Assembly: GCA_963678485.1 (NCBI GenBank)
Contig: OY782882.1
Location: 4,216,001-4,280,000 of the forward strand
Direction: 5' to 3'
Origin: CALGYY01 sp963678485
GTDB taxonomy: Bacteria > Bacteroidota > Bacteroidia > Bacteroidales > CAIWKO01
DNA length: 64,000 nt
Part shown: piece after piece, positions 6,992-15,396 of the stretch
Layout of the letters: each line of letters begins with the position of its first letter
Position numbering within the stretch: position 1 is the stretch's first letter
Program-made: the position numbers and the translations under genes
The notes under the pieces: model-generated
What the model was told of the DNA's origin: nothing
The model's input: the letters and a program-made list of their open reading frames with translations, nothing else
Databases searched by the model: none

Positions 6992-9841
6992 TTATTCTTT
7001 GATGAATTTTATAGTTTCTACCGAAGTTCCGCTTGACACCTTGAGGAAGTAAGTGCCCGATTTTAGCCAGGAGATATCCAGTGTGTACTGCTGATCTTCT
7101 ATAGCTATGGCATGTCGCAACATGCGTCCGCTCAGATCAAATACTTCAAGCGTCCTTTTACCTGAAGCCTTGAAAACTACCGTAAGCGCTGATGTAGCAG
7201 GATTTGGATAATATTGGCTAATACTCTTCAATTCATCTATTCCTACGTAAGTGTCGGTTGTAAATGACCAAACGTTTGACCATGGCGAATATCCACTGCC
7301 ATTGTTCGCACGAACTTTCCAATAATAGGTGGTGCCATCAGCAAGTGCAGCAGTCAACTGACTTGTATTTGTGGTTGTCCCAGTTACAGGACTTGTAAAA
7401 CTGGAATTTACATCATATTGATATTCATAAAAAATGGCTGTTGCATACGACTGCCAACTCAGTGTGACGGGGGAACTCAATCCGGTAATGGTATTGGCTG
7501 GACTACTCAATACCACCTGTGAGGTGAGTTGGTACAGGGTCGTGAAATTCCATGGAATACTCCAGTCGCTGGTATCTGCAGCATGTGCGCAACGAACCCT
7601 CCAATAATAGGTTTGTCCGTAGCTAAGACTTACCAGACTTACCTGAGATGTAGTGCCAGTGCCAACAGGAACAGCAGAAGAAAAATTAGGATCGGTAGAG
7701 TATTCGTACTGGTAGATGTTGATTCCGCTAATTGTTCCCCAATCGAGGATAGGGTTGAGCGAAACTGTAATCGCATTATTAGTTGGGCTTACATGTGCTG
7801 GATAATTCGCAGTGGTGAACGACCACACGGTAGACCATTGGGTGGTGTCGGCAGTATGTCGTGACCTTGCGCGCCAATAGTATTTTGTATGAAACCGGAG
7901 ATTTGAAGTAGTGTATTGCGAAGAAGCATTAGTGACGCTTTGGTACTGGTATAGCGGACTTGAGAATGATGCAGTAGTATCAAATTCCAGGTCATAATAA
8001 GTAATTCCATTAACCATGCTCCAGTCGAGAATGACATTCAATGCCTGAGCTGTGGCACCATTGGTGGGGGTTACCAATGACATAGAATTCATGGTGGTAA
8101 AATTCCAGATTGGTGACCATAGGGTTGTATCTGCCGAATGACGTGATCTTGCGCGCCAATAGTATTTCGTTCCAAATAAGAGATTTGATGTTGAATATTG
8201 CGATGAAGCACTGGTCACACTTTGATACTGATGCAGCGGGCTGCTGAAACTGGCGCTGGTATCAAATTCTACATCGTAATACGTGATTCCTGAAACTAAA
8301 CTCCAGTCAAGAATCACATTAGCATCCTGATTAACCGCCCCATTGGCAGGGGTTACGAGAGTCATGGAATTCATAGTAGTGAAATTCCAGGTTGCTGACC
8401 ATGCTGTTGTATCTGCCGAATGTCGTGAACGTGCACGCCAATAATATTTAGTTCCAAAAAGAAGATTTGATGTTGTGTATTGTGAAGAAGCACTGGTCAC
8501 ACTCTGGTATTGATGCAGCGGACTGGAGAAGCTTGCGCTAGTGTCGTATTCAACATCGTAATAGGTAATACCTGTAACGAGACTCCAGTCAAGGATTACA
8601 TTCGCAGCCTGACCACTAGACCCATTGGTTGGAGATACCAGCGAGGTGGTATTCATCGTTGTAAAACTCCAAGTGGCAGACCAAGCAGTAGTATCTGATG
8701 CATGGTGAGCTCTCACTTTCCAATAGTATTTTACTCCGAAAAGCAAATTTGAAGTAGTGACCTGCGATGATGCACTCGTTATACTTTGGTATTGATAGAG
8801 TGGACTTGAAAAACTGGCATCTGTGTCGAGCGCATAGTCGTAATTTGTAATTCCATTTACTGCAGTCCAATCAAGGATTGCATCAGCAGATTGGCTGGTG
8901 GCGGCGTTTGTGGGGCTCACCTGATAAACAGTATTCATTGTTGTGAAGTACCACGTTGGTGACCAAATAGTAGTATCATTGGCATGCCGAGCTCTTGCTC
9001 TCCAGTAATATTTTGTACCGAATAACAAATTAGAAGTGTTGTAATATGAGTAACTACTGGTAGTTGTTTGGTATTGATGAAGCGGACTTGCAAAACCAGC
9101 AGAAGTGTCGAATTCAACGTCATAATAGGTAATACCAGCAACAGTTCCCCAATCTAAAAGTACGTTGGCATCTTGAGCTGTGGCATTGTTGGTAGGTGTA
9201 ACCAACGTCATTGAATTTAATGTGGTAAAACTCCATGTTGCAGACCAAATCGTGGTATCAACAGTGTGTCGCGCGCGGCATCTCCAAAAATATTTCGTTC
9301 CAAAAAGCAAATTTGAAGTATTGTAATAACTATAAGAACTGGTAGTTGTTTGGTACTGATGCAATGGACTGCTGAAGCTCGCACTGGTATCGAACTCAAC
9401 ATCATAATAGGTAATTCCGGAAATCGTTCCCCAATCAAGCATCACATTCACTGCTTGGGCTGTAGATGCATTTGTGGGAGCAACTAAGGTCATTCCATCA
9501 AGAGTGGAGAATTGGTTGATTACCGACCACGCAGAAGAGTCTGTCGCACTCATCGCTCTCACTTGCCAGTAATATGTTTTGTTGAAATATAATTCATTGG
9601 TAGTGACTTGGGATGTAGCTCCGCTTGATGTGGCAACGGCTCCCGCCAACCCCGGGTCTGTACTGAGCTTGTACTGATAATATGTCGCTCCGGCTGATGT
9701 TCCCCAGTCAAGCAATACATTTACTGCTTGTCCGATTGATCCATGGACCGGTGATATAATGGAGGGAACTGGAAGTGTTGCATTGGCAGCGGACATGCCG
9801 ATAAGCATACAGTTCATAAGTATAAGAAGCTTTGTTTTCAT
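6992..9841 (-). CDS. Secreted nine-repeat FN3-like protein with T9SS type A sorting domain
   Basis: A 949-residue protein with a signal peptide (MKTKLLILMNCMLIGMSAANA) and nine tandem repeats of about 93 residues. Each repeat opens with a variant of LVTPTNGATAQ-NVILDW, contains GITYYDVEFDT and GTKYYWRARSRH, and ends in WSATWSFTT, the pattern of fibronectin type III-like beta sandwiches. The last 75 residues (YYPNPATSALTVVF...GTYFLKVSS...IKFIKE) form a T9SS type A sorting domain, so the protein should be exported and anchored on the surface. Repeats 2-7 are very similar even at DNA level, pointing to recent expansion. No catalytic domain is present; adhesion or scaffolding is an inference. Confidence 0.85.
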   Translation of the reverse strand: MKTKLLILMNCMLIGMSAANATLPVPSIISPVHGSIGQAVNVLLDWGTSAGATYYQYKLSTDPGLAGAVATSSGATSQVTTNELYFNKTYYWQVRAMSATDSSAWSVINQFSTLDGMTLVAPTNASTAQAVNVMLDWGTISGITYYDVEFDTSASFSSPLHQYQTTTSSYSYYNTSNLLFGTKYFWRCRARHTVDTTIWSATWSFTTLNSMTLVTPTNNATAQDANVLLDWGTVAGITYYDVEFDTSAGFASPLHQYQTTTSSYSYYNTSNLLFGTKYYWRARARHANDTTIWSPTWYFTTMNTVYQVSPTNAATSQSADAILDWTAVNGITNYDYALDTDASFSSPLYQYQSITSASSQVTTSNLLFGVKYYWKVRAHHASDTTAWSATWSFTTMNTTSLVSPTNGSSGQAANVILDWSLVTGITYYDVEYDTSASFSSPLHQYQSVTSASSQYTTSNLLFGTKYYWRARSRHSADTTAWSATWNFTTMNSMTLVTPANGAVNQDANVILDWSLVSGITYYDVEFDTSASFSSPLHQYQSVTSASSQYSTSNLLFGTKYYWRARSRHSADTTLWSPIWNFTTMNSMSLVTPTNGATAQALNVILDWSMVNGITYYDLEFDTTASFSSPLYQYQSVTNASSQYTTSNLRFHTKYYWRARSRHTADTTQWSTVWSFTTANYPAHVSPTNNAITVSLNPILDWGTISGINIYQYEYSTDPNFSSAVPVGTGTTSQVSLVSLSYGQTYYWRVRCAHAADTSDWSIPWNFTTLYQLTSQVVLSSPANTITGLSSPVTLSWQSYATAIFYEYQYDVNSSFTSPVTGTTTNTSQLTAALADGTTYYWKVRANNGSGYSPWSNVWSFTTDTYVGIDELKSISQYYPNPATSALTVVFKASGKRTLEVFDLSGRMLRHAIAIEDQQYTLDISWLKSGTYFLKVSSGTSVETIKFIKE

Positions 9842-10156
9842 TAGAATTATAAAATTTTAGTCATTTTTTTTACGAAAACTTAAAAGGGTCATAAAATTAC
9901 TCATTTCTCAGTAATTAGCATATGAAAGTCAGTTGTTTTTATATTTTAATGTCAGTGATAACTATCGAAGCAATGCTGGTTTATAGACGTAATAGATCAT
10001 TGGTCGAATAATAAATATGGATATACATCAGGGATACACCATAGCCTCCTATTCGAGGCTATCATTACGAGCATATCTCTATAATATCTATTACTCTAGG
10101 ATTTGCAACAATAGCTTTCATCGTCCGTTGTGATTATAGCAAGTTTATTTATTTTA
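9842..10156. other. Intergenic spacer with one small hairpin
   Basis: This AT-rich spacer holds no convincing gene. The only structure seen is an 8-bp perfect hairpin, ATAGCCTC / GAGGCTAT (10041-10048 with 10055-10062, 6-base loop), which lacks a T tract and so is not a typical terminator. No TAnnTTTG box was found for the FN3-repeat gene. Confidence 0.5.
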
Positions 10157-10185
10157 TTGAAATTTCAAATTATCGTGTAATTTTG
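10157..10185 (+). promoter_or_regulatory. Predicted promoter of yqgE/algH
   Basis: TTG at 10157-10159, an 18-base spacer and TAATTTTG at 10178-10185 fit the Bacteroidota promoter pattern. The start codon at 10207 lies 22 bases further on. Confidence 0.6.
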
Positions 10186-10206
10186 CGACCTCATATTTCC
10201 GAAAGA

Positions 10207-10770
10207 ATGGAATCCAAGGTATTAAAACCCAGTGCAGGTAGTATACTAATCTCTCAGCCTTTTCTGAGCGAGTACTACTTTAGCCGATCGGTGGTTCTTT
10301 TAGCCGACCATAACGAGGATGGGTCCTTTGGTCTTGTTATGAATAAGCCTCTGGATATGAAGTTTAATGAGTTGCTCGCTGAATTTCCACATTTTGATGC
10401 AAAGATTTTTCTCGGAGGTCCAGTAAAAACTGATAATCTATATTTTATTCATACACTGGGAGAACAGGTCCCTGGCTCAATTCGCATTCTTGATGGTTTA
10501 TATTGGGGTGGTGATATTGATGTGGTGAAAGATATGATCTCATCACAAAAAATCACTACAGCGCAAATCAGATTTTACCTGGGTTATGCTGGATGGGCTG
10601 CCAAGCAATTAGAGCGCGAACTCGAAGAATATTCCTGGGTTATTAGCAAGGCAAAAGCAGAAAGCCTGTTGAAGGCAAGACCAACCATGATGTGGGCAAG
10701 TATGGTTAAGAAATTGGGTCCCGACTATGCCGAATGGGTCAATTATCCGATTGATCCCTCTCTAAATTAG
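10207..10770 (+). CDS. YqgE/AlgH family protein
   Basis: A 187-residue member of the UPF0301 (YqgE/AlgH) family, small conserved proteins of poorly defined function. Recognisable family segments are PSAGSILISQPFL near the N-terminus, SVVLLADHNEDGSFGLVMNKP, the FLGGPV motif, and FYLGYAGWAAKQLE with EEYSWVI. The ATG at 10207 is chosen because a TTG at 10183 lies within the -7 box. It is single-gene, with its own promoter and the heptamer repeat array starting 11 bases after its stop. Despite the AlgH name there is no alginate context here. Confidence 0.9.
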   Translation: MESKVLKPSAGSILISQPFLSEYYFSRSVVLLADHNEDGSFGLVMNKPLDMKFNELLAEFPHFDAKIFLGGPVKTDNLYFIHTLGEQVPGSIRILDGLYWGGDIDVVKDMISSQKITTAQIRFYLGYAGWAAKQLERELEEYSWVISKAKAESLLKARPTMMWASMVKKLGPDYAEWVNYPIDPSLN

Positions 10771-10781
10771 GGTCGTTTTTG

Positions 10782-10928
10782 CAGTTAGCAGTTAACAGTT
10801 AGCAGTTAGCAGTTAGCAGTTAACAGTTAGCAGTTAGCAGTTAACAGTTAGCAGTTAGCAGTTAACAGTTAGCAGTTAGCAGTTAACAGTTAGCAGTTAG
10901 CAGTTAACAGTTAACAGTTATCAGTTAT
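10782..10928. repeat. Heptanucleotide tandem repeat, 21 units
   Basis: Twenty-one uninterrupted copies of the 7-mer CAGTTAR (R = A or G; the last two units end in T). The seventh base follows a regular G-G-A order over most of the array, giving a second period of 21 bp. Degenerate units (TAGTTGG, CAGGTTA) continue to about 10942. The array fills the convergent space between yqgE and the small secreted protein gene and codes for nothing. A length divisible by 7 with near-perfect identity suggests slippage or recent expansion. Confidence 0.95.
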
Positions 10929-10942
10929 TAGTTGGCAGGTTA

Positions 10943-11080
10943 ATTAATGATTGGCTCATTGTTCAATGTCTTTATATCCCCAAGGGTTTTAATTAGGGAT
11001 TAATCAAGAGCTGTGGTGTGCTCAACAACATAAGGAATAGTCAAAAATATCTTGTGTTAGTTGTTTAGTAAATCTTCAAT
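10943..11080. other. Spacer after the heptamer array
   Basis: AT-rich sequence between the repeat array and the 3' end of the minus-strand gene at 11081. I see no gene, terminator hairpin or promoter in it. Confidence 0.4.
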
Positions 11081-11515
11081 TTATTTTTCACGAATGAACT
11101 CTTTTTTCTCTATCCAGGGCGTGATATATGGCTCGTGGTAGGAGGAAGGTTGCAGGTATAATTTGCCTTTTTCTTTTACCAATTGAAAGCTTAATAGATG
11201 CACCCATTCCCTGTTTTTTCCCCAAATCTTGGCTTTAATTAGGCCAGTGACATCATACGACTCTATGCTAAAACCATCATGCAGTATATTATCAACCTTT
11301 GCATTTTCAGCCGAAATGCCGTTTTTCGTAAGGAACGACGGTGCAATGCACTTCATCATTTCGGTGTACTTTGGGCCCGTGCTTTTGTCCATATATCCTA
11401 AAAACAGAGACACAAATTTCTTTTCTTTAAGTCCGCTTTTGCTGAATTTCGCAGCATGACCGGCTAATACACCACAGCATAGGAAGATTACCAGAACAAA
11501 CCTCTTTGCATTCAT
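11081..11515 (-). CDS. Small secreted protein of unknown function
   Basis: A 144-residue protein with a clear signal peptide (residues 1 to about 21, ending GHAA) and a mature part of about 120 residues that is Lys-rich. I do not recognise the family. The pattern of a helix (FLGYMDKSTGPKYTEMMKCIAPSF) followed by strands (SIESYDVTGLIKAKIWG, WVHLLSFQLVKEKGKLYLQP) would suit an NTF2-like cone fold, but this is a guess. It is a lone gene with a candidate promoter at 11563-11590 and faces away from the TonB receptor gene. Exported, probably periplasmic. Confidence 0.65.
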   Translation of the reverse strand: MNAKRFVLVIFLCCGVLAGHAAKFSKSGLKEKKFVSLFLGYMDKSTGPKYTEMMKCIAPSFLTKNGISAENAKVDNILHDGFSIESYDVTGLIKAKIWGKNREWVHLLSFQLVKEKGKLYLQPSSYHEPYITPWIEKKEFIREK

Positions 11516-11562
11516 GAGTTTGGTTTTCGTTTACACACTATATTCAAAAAACGATTTCTATA

Positions 11563-11590
11563 CAAAATTAAGAAAAGTTTTAACTGGCAA
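11563..11590 (-). promoter_or_regulatory. Candidate promoter of the small secreted protein gene
   Basis: On the minus strand TTG (11590-11588), a 17-base spacer and TAATTTTG (11570-11563) resemble the Bacteroidota promoter; the spacer is slightly short. It would give a leader of about 40 bases. Confidence 0.45.
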
Positions 11591-11623
11591 TAATAACCAT
11601 TAACTATGACTGGAATTCCTATT

Positions 11624-11631
11624 TAGCTTTG
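11624..11631 (+). promoter_or_regulatory. Putative -7 box for the TonB-dependent receptor gene
   Basis: TAGCTTTG matches TAnnTTTG about 60 bases before the ATG at 11692. No -33 TTG is visible at the expected distance. Confidence 0.35.
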
Positions 11632-11691
11632 TTGGTGAGAAGTCTATGTGATAAATCATTTTTTGTATCTTTAGCAACCCATCATCAAATT

Positions 11692-14061
11692 ATGAGATTC
11701 GTTTTACGTATTGGTATTTTTGTTTTAATGTTGCTGTTGCTGAATAGCCGGGCGCATTCACAAAACCTCACGCAAACAGTAAGGGGACAAGTTTTCGATA
11801 AGGAAACACGTTTGCCACTGCCCGGTGCGAATATCGTGGTGTTGAACTCGGATCCATTTATTGGAACTACCTCAGGCGCTGATGGCCGGTTTCGCTTAGC
11901 AGGTGTTAAAGTGGGACGACGAAGTTTAAAAATATCTTACATAGGTTATGAAGATGTGGTGATTAACGAAGTTGAGGTTATTTCTGCTAAAGAGCTTGTG
12001 TTGACTATCGAGATGACTGAAAAAGTAATGACCAGTGCAGAAGTCGTAATTACCGCCGGGCGCGAAAAAGACCGTTCGGTAAATGATATGTCAGTGATGT
12101 CAACTCGCGTTTTTTCTGTTGAGGAAACATCCAAATATGCAGGTTCCTGGGGTGATCCGGCACGCATGGCTTCGAATTTTGCGGGAGTGACTATTGTTTC
12201 TGATAAAAGAAACGATATCATCGTTCGAGGGAATTCACCCATTGGCGTGCTTTGGAGAATGGATGGTCTGCAAATCCCCAATCCCAATCACTTTGCAGTT
12301 GCAGGCAGTTCCGGTGGCGCCATTAGTATGATCAATAATAATTTGCTCGATAATTCAGATTTCTCCACGGGAGCTTTTTCTGCAGAATATGGCAATGCCC
12401 TTTCGGCGATATTCGATCTTAAAATGCGCAATGGGAATAACGAAAAATATGAATACCTTTTTCAGTTGGGCATGCAGGGCGTGGAAGCCGGCATTGAAGG
12501 ACCTTTTAGTAGAAAAAGTCAATCATCTTTTATGATCAATTACCGTTATTCAACGCTCACATTGCTGAATCTGATTGGTATTCGAATCGTGGATGCCATC
12601 CCGAATTTTCAGGATGTGTCGTTCAAGCTGAATTTTCCATATAAAAAGGGCAATGTAAGCTGGTTTGGTATTGGTGGAAAAAGCAATGCAGAAGAAATCA
12701 TTAAAAAGGACAGCACACTATGGCAACATAGAAGCGACCAAATTGGCTATCTCAGCGGCTCGCAGATGGCAACCAGCGGACTAAGTTGGTTTCATTCCCT
12801 TAGCGAGCGTACCTATATGAAATTGCAGCTCTCAGCCTCTGGCTTCAATCCTTTTAATATCGAGGATTCTATGGGCTATGATTATACAAAGAAGCACTTA
12901 TCAAAGTATAGTCTTACTGAACTTCATTCGATCGGATCATTGCTGTTCAATACAAAAATCAATGCACGCCATAGCATGAGATACGGCGCATTGCTCGATT
13001 ATTTTCAAACATGGAATTCAAGCTATTATTATACATACAATCCGGAACAGCTCAAACATAGCGTTAATGAAACAAAGTCTGCAACCTCTTTGCTACAGGC
13101 ATTTGTTCAGTGGAAATATAATATTCGTGATAATCTTAGTCTGACCTCCGGTTTGCATGCACTGTATCTGTTTCTCAATGCTGATAAGCGCATCGAACCC
13201 CGTGTTGCATTGCGCTGGGAAGTCAGGGCTTCTCACGCCATCAGTGTTGGTTTCGGGATGCATAGCATGATGCAACCAACTTCAATTTATTATGCTGAAG
13301 TCACCGATTCCATTGGTAATATTTCATATCCCAATAAGGATCTACGCTATTCAAAGGCATTCCATTATGTGTTGGGATACGATTGGATGATTACCGAGAA
13401 TATAAGACTGAAGTTGGATGCTTATTATCAGGATGTGCGTGATGTGCCCGTCTCCATTGCAAATCCTGAGTTGTCGCTATTGAACTTTGGCACCGACGAT
13501 AATATTTTCATTCAATCGGCATATCACAATGCAGGCAGGGGACGGAATTACGGAGTAGAGATTACTGCTGAAAAATTTTTCAGCAAGGGCAGTTATTTCT
13601 TGCTTACTGCCTCCTTATTTCAATCACAGTATCGTGACGGAAATGCAATCTGGCGCAGCACACGATATAATTCGAATTATGCTGTAAATGCCTTGGGCGG
13701 GAAAGAATTTAAAATTGGAAAGAAGAAAAATAATCTTCTTGGAATCAATGCAACATTAATATTTATAGGAGGGCAACATTATACACCTATAAATCTGGAA
13801 GCTTCGCGTGCTGCGGGTTTTGCAGTGTATGTTGATTCATCTGCGTATTCTTCGAAACTAAAGGATTTCTTTAAGTGCGATCTCAGAGTTCGTTATCGCA
13901 TCAATTCAAAACGAGTTTCGCATGAGATTGCTATTGAGGCGGCCAATGTGTTCAATCGAAAAAATATCGAAACCATATTCTATAACAGAAATACAGGGGA
14001 ACTCGATTATAGTTATGATTTGAGCCTGATACCCCTGGCATTCTATCGCCTAATGTTCTAG
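11692..14061 (+). CDS. TonB-dependent outer-membrane receptor with CarboxypepD-regulatory-like domain
   Basis: A 789-residue outer-membrane transporter. After the signal peptide (1 to about 24, ending RAHSQ) comes a carboxypeptidase-regulatory-like beta-sandwich (VRGQVFDKETRLPLPGANI..., about 30-115), then the plug domain with NDIIVRGNSPIGVLWRMDGL, and a beta-barrel of about 550 residues ending in an aromatic residue (FYRLMF). This architecture is typical of Bacteroidota receptors that import large substrates with TonB energy. No SusD-like lipoprotein or enzyme gene lies next to it, so the substrate cannot be predicted. The ATG at 11692 is selected because it begins the signal peptide. It ends 4 bases before the convergent PPOX gene. 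Confidence 0.9.
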   Translation: MRFVLRIGIFVLMLLLLNSRAHSQNLTQTVRGQVFDKETRLPLPGANIVVLNSDPFIGTTSGADGRFRLAGVKVGRRSLKISYIGYEDVVINEVEVISAKELVLTIEMTEKVMTSAEVVITAGREKDRSVNDMSVMSTRVFSVEETSKYAGSWGDPARMASNFAGVTIVSDKRNDIIVRGNSPIGVLWRMDGLQIPNPNHFAVAGSSGGAISMINNNLLDNSDFSTGAFSAEYGNALSAIFDLKMRNGNNEKYEYLFQLGMQGVEAGIEGPFSRKSQSSFMINYRYSTLTLLNLIGIRIVDAIPNFQDVSFKLNFPYKKGNVSWFGIGGKSNAEEIIKKDSTLWQHRSDQIGYLSGSQMATSGLSWFHSLSERTYMKLQLSASGFNPFNIEDSMGYDYTKKHLSKYSLTELHSIGSLLFNTKINARHSMRYGALLDYFQTWNSSYYYTYNPEQLKHSVNETKSATSLLQAFVQWKYNIRDNLSLTSGLHALYLFLNADKRIEPRVALRWEVRASHAISVGFGMHSMMQPTSIYYAEVTDSIGNISYPNKDLRYSKAFHYVLGYDWMITENIRLKLDAYYQDVRDVPVSIANPELSLLNFGTDDNIFIQSAYHNAGRGRNYGVEITAEKFFSKGSYFLLTASLFQSQYRDGNAIWRSTRYNSNYAVNALGGKEFKIGKKKNNLLGINATLIFIGGQHYTPINLEASRAAGFAVYVDSSAYSSKLKDFFKCDLRVRYRINSKRVSHEIAIEAANVFNRKNIETIFYNRNTGELDYSYDLSLIPLAFYRLMF

Positions 14062-14065
14062 GCTT

Positions 14066-14488
14066 TCAGGATTCAAATAAATTCACATATCGCTTACGCG
14101 ACATAGCGGTTTCCATAGTCCAAACGGTAGCTTTACAATTGGTAAGGATGAATACAGCCATTACCTCATAGCCTGCTGCATCAATCCACGACTGCATAAA
14201 CGGACGATCAGCAACAATCTCTTTCTTTAATGCAAGATTATCGCTTTCAATTAAATCGCCCTGCACCCTGATTTGCGTGTTATTGGCGTAAAAACAGCAC
14301 TCAACATTCTTGTTTTTAATAAGCTGTTGGTACATACTTTTATTTTTTCCGGTGGAGAAAACGATATTGCCTAATTCATCAATGCTGTGCATCATGATTC
14401 CGCGAACCCTTGCCTGTTCCTCGTCGCAGCTTGCCAGAAAGAATAATGGATTGTTGCGGATAAATTCAATAATTTCGTTCTTTTGCAT
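14066..14488 (-). CDS. Pyridoxamine 5'-phosphate oxidase-fold (PPOX) protein
   Basis: A 140-residue split-barrel flavin-binding protein. The order of motifs fits the PPOX class: an N-terminal helix (IIEFIRNNP), the strand LFFLASCDEEQARVRGIMMH, IVFSTGKNKSMYQQLIKN, VECCFYANNTQIRVQGDLIE and a C-terminal CKATVWTME strand. Family members bind FMN, F420 or haem and reduce varied substrates; the specific reaction is unknown. A TTG 24 bases upstream could extend it by eight residues, but the ATG at 14488 (MQKNEII) is preferred. It lies 35 bases after the poly-gamma-glutamate-linked secreted protein gene on the same strand. Confidence 0.75.
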   Translation of the reverse strand: MQKNEIIEFIRNNPLFFLASCDEEQARVRGIMMHSIDELGNIVFSTGKNKSMYQQLIKNKNVECCFYANNTQIRVQGDLIESDNLALKKEIVADRPFMQSWIDAAGYEVMAVFILTNCKATVWTMETAMSRKRYVNLFES

Positions 14489-14523
14489 AGGTCTTAAATC
14501 TTTTGATGTCAATGGAAATGCAT

Positions 14524-15387
14524 TTATTTTTTTTGTTTCGAAACACGTATGAGTGCCGAAAACTGTCTGTCTAATAGCGAAAATTCATAAACATTATCTC
14601 CAGCAGGAACATCAAAATAGAACTTTTTCAGCAAGCCGGGGACATGTTTCCTGTCATTTACATATTGCGCTTCCACAGAGGGATTTGTTGATAGCTTATA
14701 GGTTCCGATTATTACACCATTTTTTGTTACCTGAACTCTGTATGATAGTGTCCCCTGCATCGTATAATCATATTCAAGTCGGGTAAGAACTCTTAGCTGC
14801 GCTGGCCCTTTAACATTAAAGGTTTGAGGTTTTGAATAAGAAACCCGATAATAAGGTTGAATGGAAGATTTTTCAATTTGGATTTTAATTTTGGCAGTGT
14901 CGTTAAGTGACGACAAATCTCTCCATACTGGAATCGAATCGGAAACAAACTTATATCGAAGATCGACTTTAGGCGATGCATCCTGCATCACGAAACTATA
15001 ATCATGAACATCCGGATTAACTTTAATGGTAAATGACCTTGCAACTCCTGGAACATCGCTACTTGACTGTATAATCGCGTTCCTTCCATCCCGAACCACC
15101 TTTTTTGCTTTGTATACTTTCAATTTTGTATTATCGCAAACATACACGATACCATACGAAAGTGTGTCGGGGCTGTTTGCCGTGAATCGGGCACGGGTGA
15201 TGATCGTTAATTTGCCGGGGCCTGTCACCGAAATATGTTTCAATGTGTCGCGCGATAAGGTATAATAAGTAAAGAACTTGCCATTGATATTGTACTTCAC
15301 CTTTTTGTTCTGGGCGCTCAGGTTTATCTGAAAAAAGACCAATAATGTAATTAAAACTGCTTTGAATAAAACTGTATTATTTCTCAT
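14524..15387 (-). CDS. Secreted two-domain protein at the end of the poly-gamma-glutamate operon
   Basis: A 287-residue protein with a signal peptide (1 to about 25, ending NLSAQ). The mature part is an internal duplication: each half has a GPGKL/GPAQL strand followed by TRARF/TRLEY, a TLSYGIVYV/TLSYRVQVT strand, a VPGVARSF/VPGLLKKFYF loop and a VHDYSF/DNVYEFSLLD end. I do not recognise a named family; the fold is probably beta-sandwich. Its start lies 9 bases beyond the stop of the pgsW-like gene, so it is likely co-transcribed and may help carry, anchor or sense the polymer, but there is no direct sign of that. Confidence 0.7.
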   Translation of the reverse strand: MRNNTVLFKAVLITLLVFFQINLSAQNKKVKYNINGKFFTYYTLSRDTLKHISVTGPGKLTIITRARFTANSPDTLSYGIVYVCDNTKLKVYKAKKVVRDGRNAIIQSSSDVPGVARSFTIKVNPDVHDYSFVMQDASPKVDLRYKFVSDSIPVWRDLSSLNDTAKIKIQIEKSSIQPYYRVSYSKPQTFNVKGPAQLRVLTRLEYDYTMQGTLSYRVQVTKNGVIIGTYKLSTNPSVEAQYVNDRKHVPGLLKKFYFDVPAGDNVYEFSLLDRQFSALIRVSKQKK

Positions 15388-15396
15388 ATAAATTGT

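Noticed and set aside
10041..10062. 8-bp hairpin as a terminator
   Set aside because: No T tract follows on either strand and no gene ends nearby.
10782..10928. CRISPR array
   Set aside because: The repeat unit is only 7 bp with no unique spacers, so it is a simple tandem repeat.
14489..14512. TTG start adding eight residues to the PPOX protein
   Set aside because: A good ATG (14488) begins the conserved helix, and nothing supports the rarer start.
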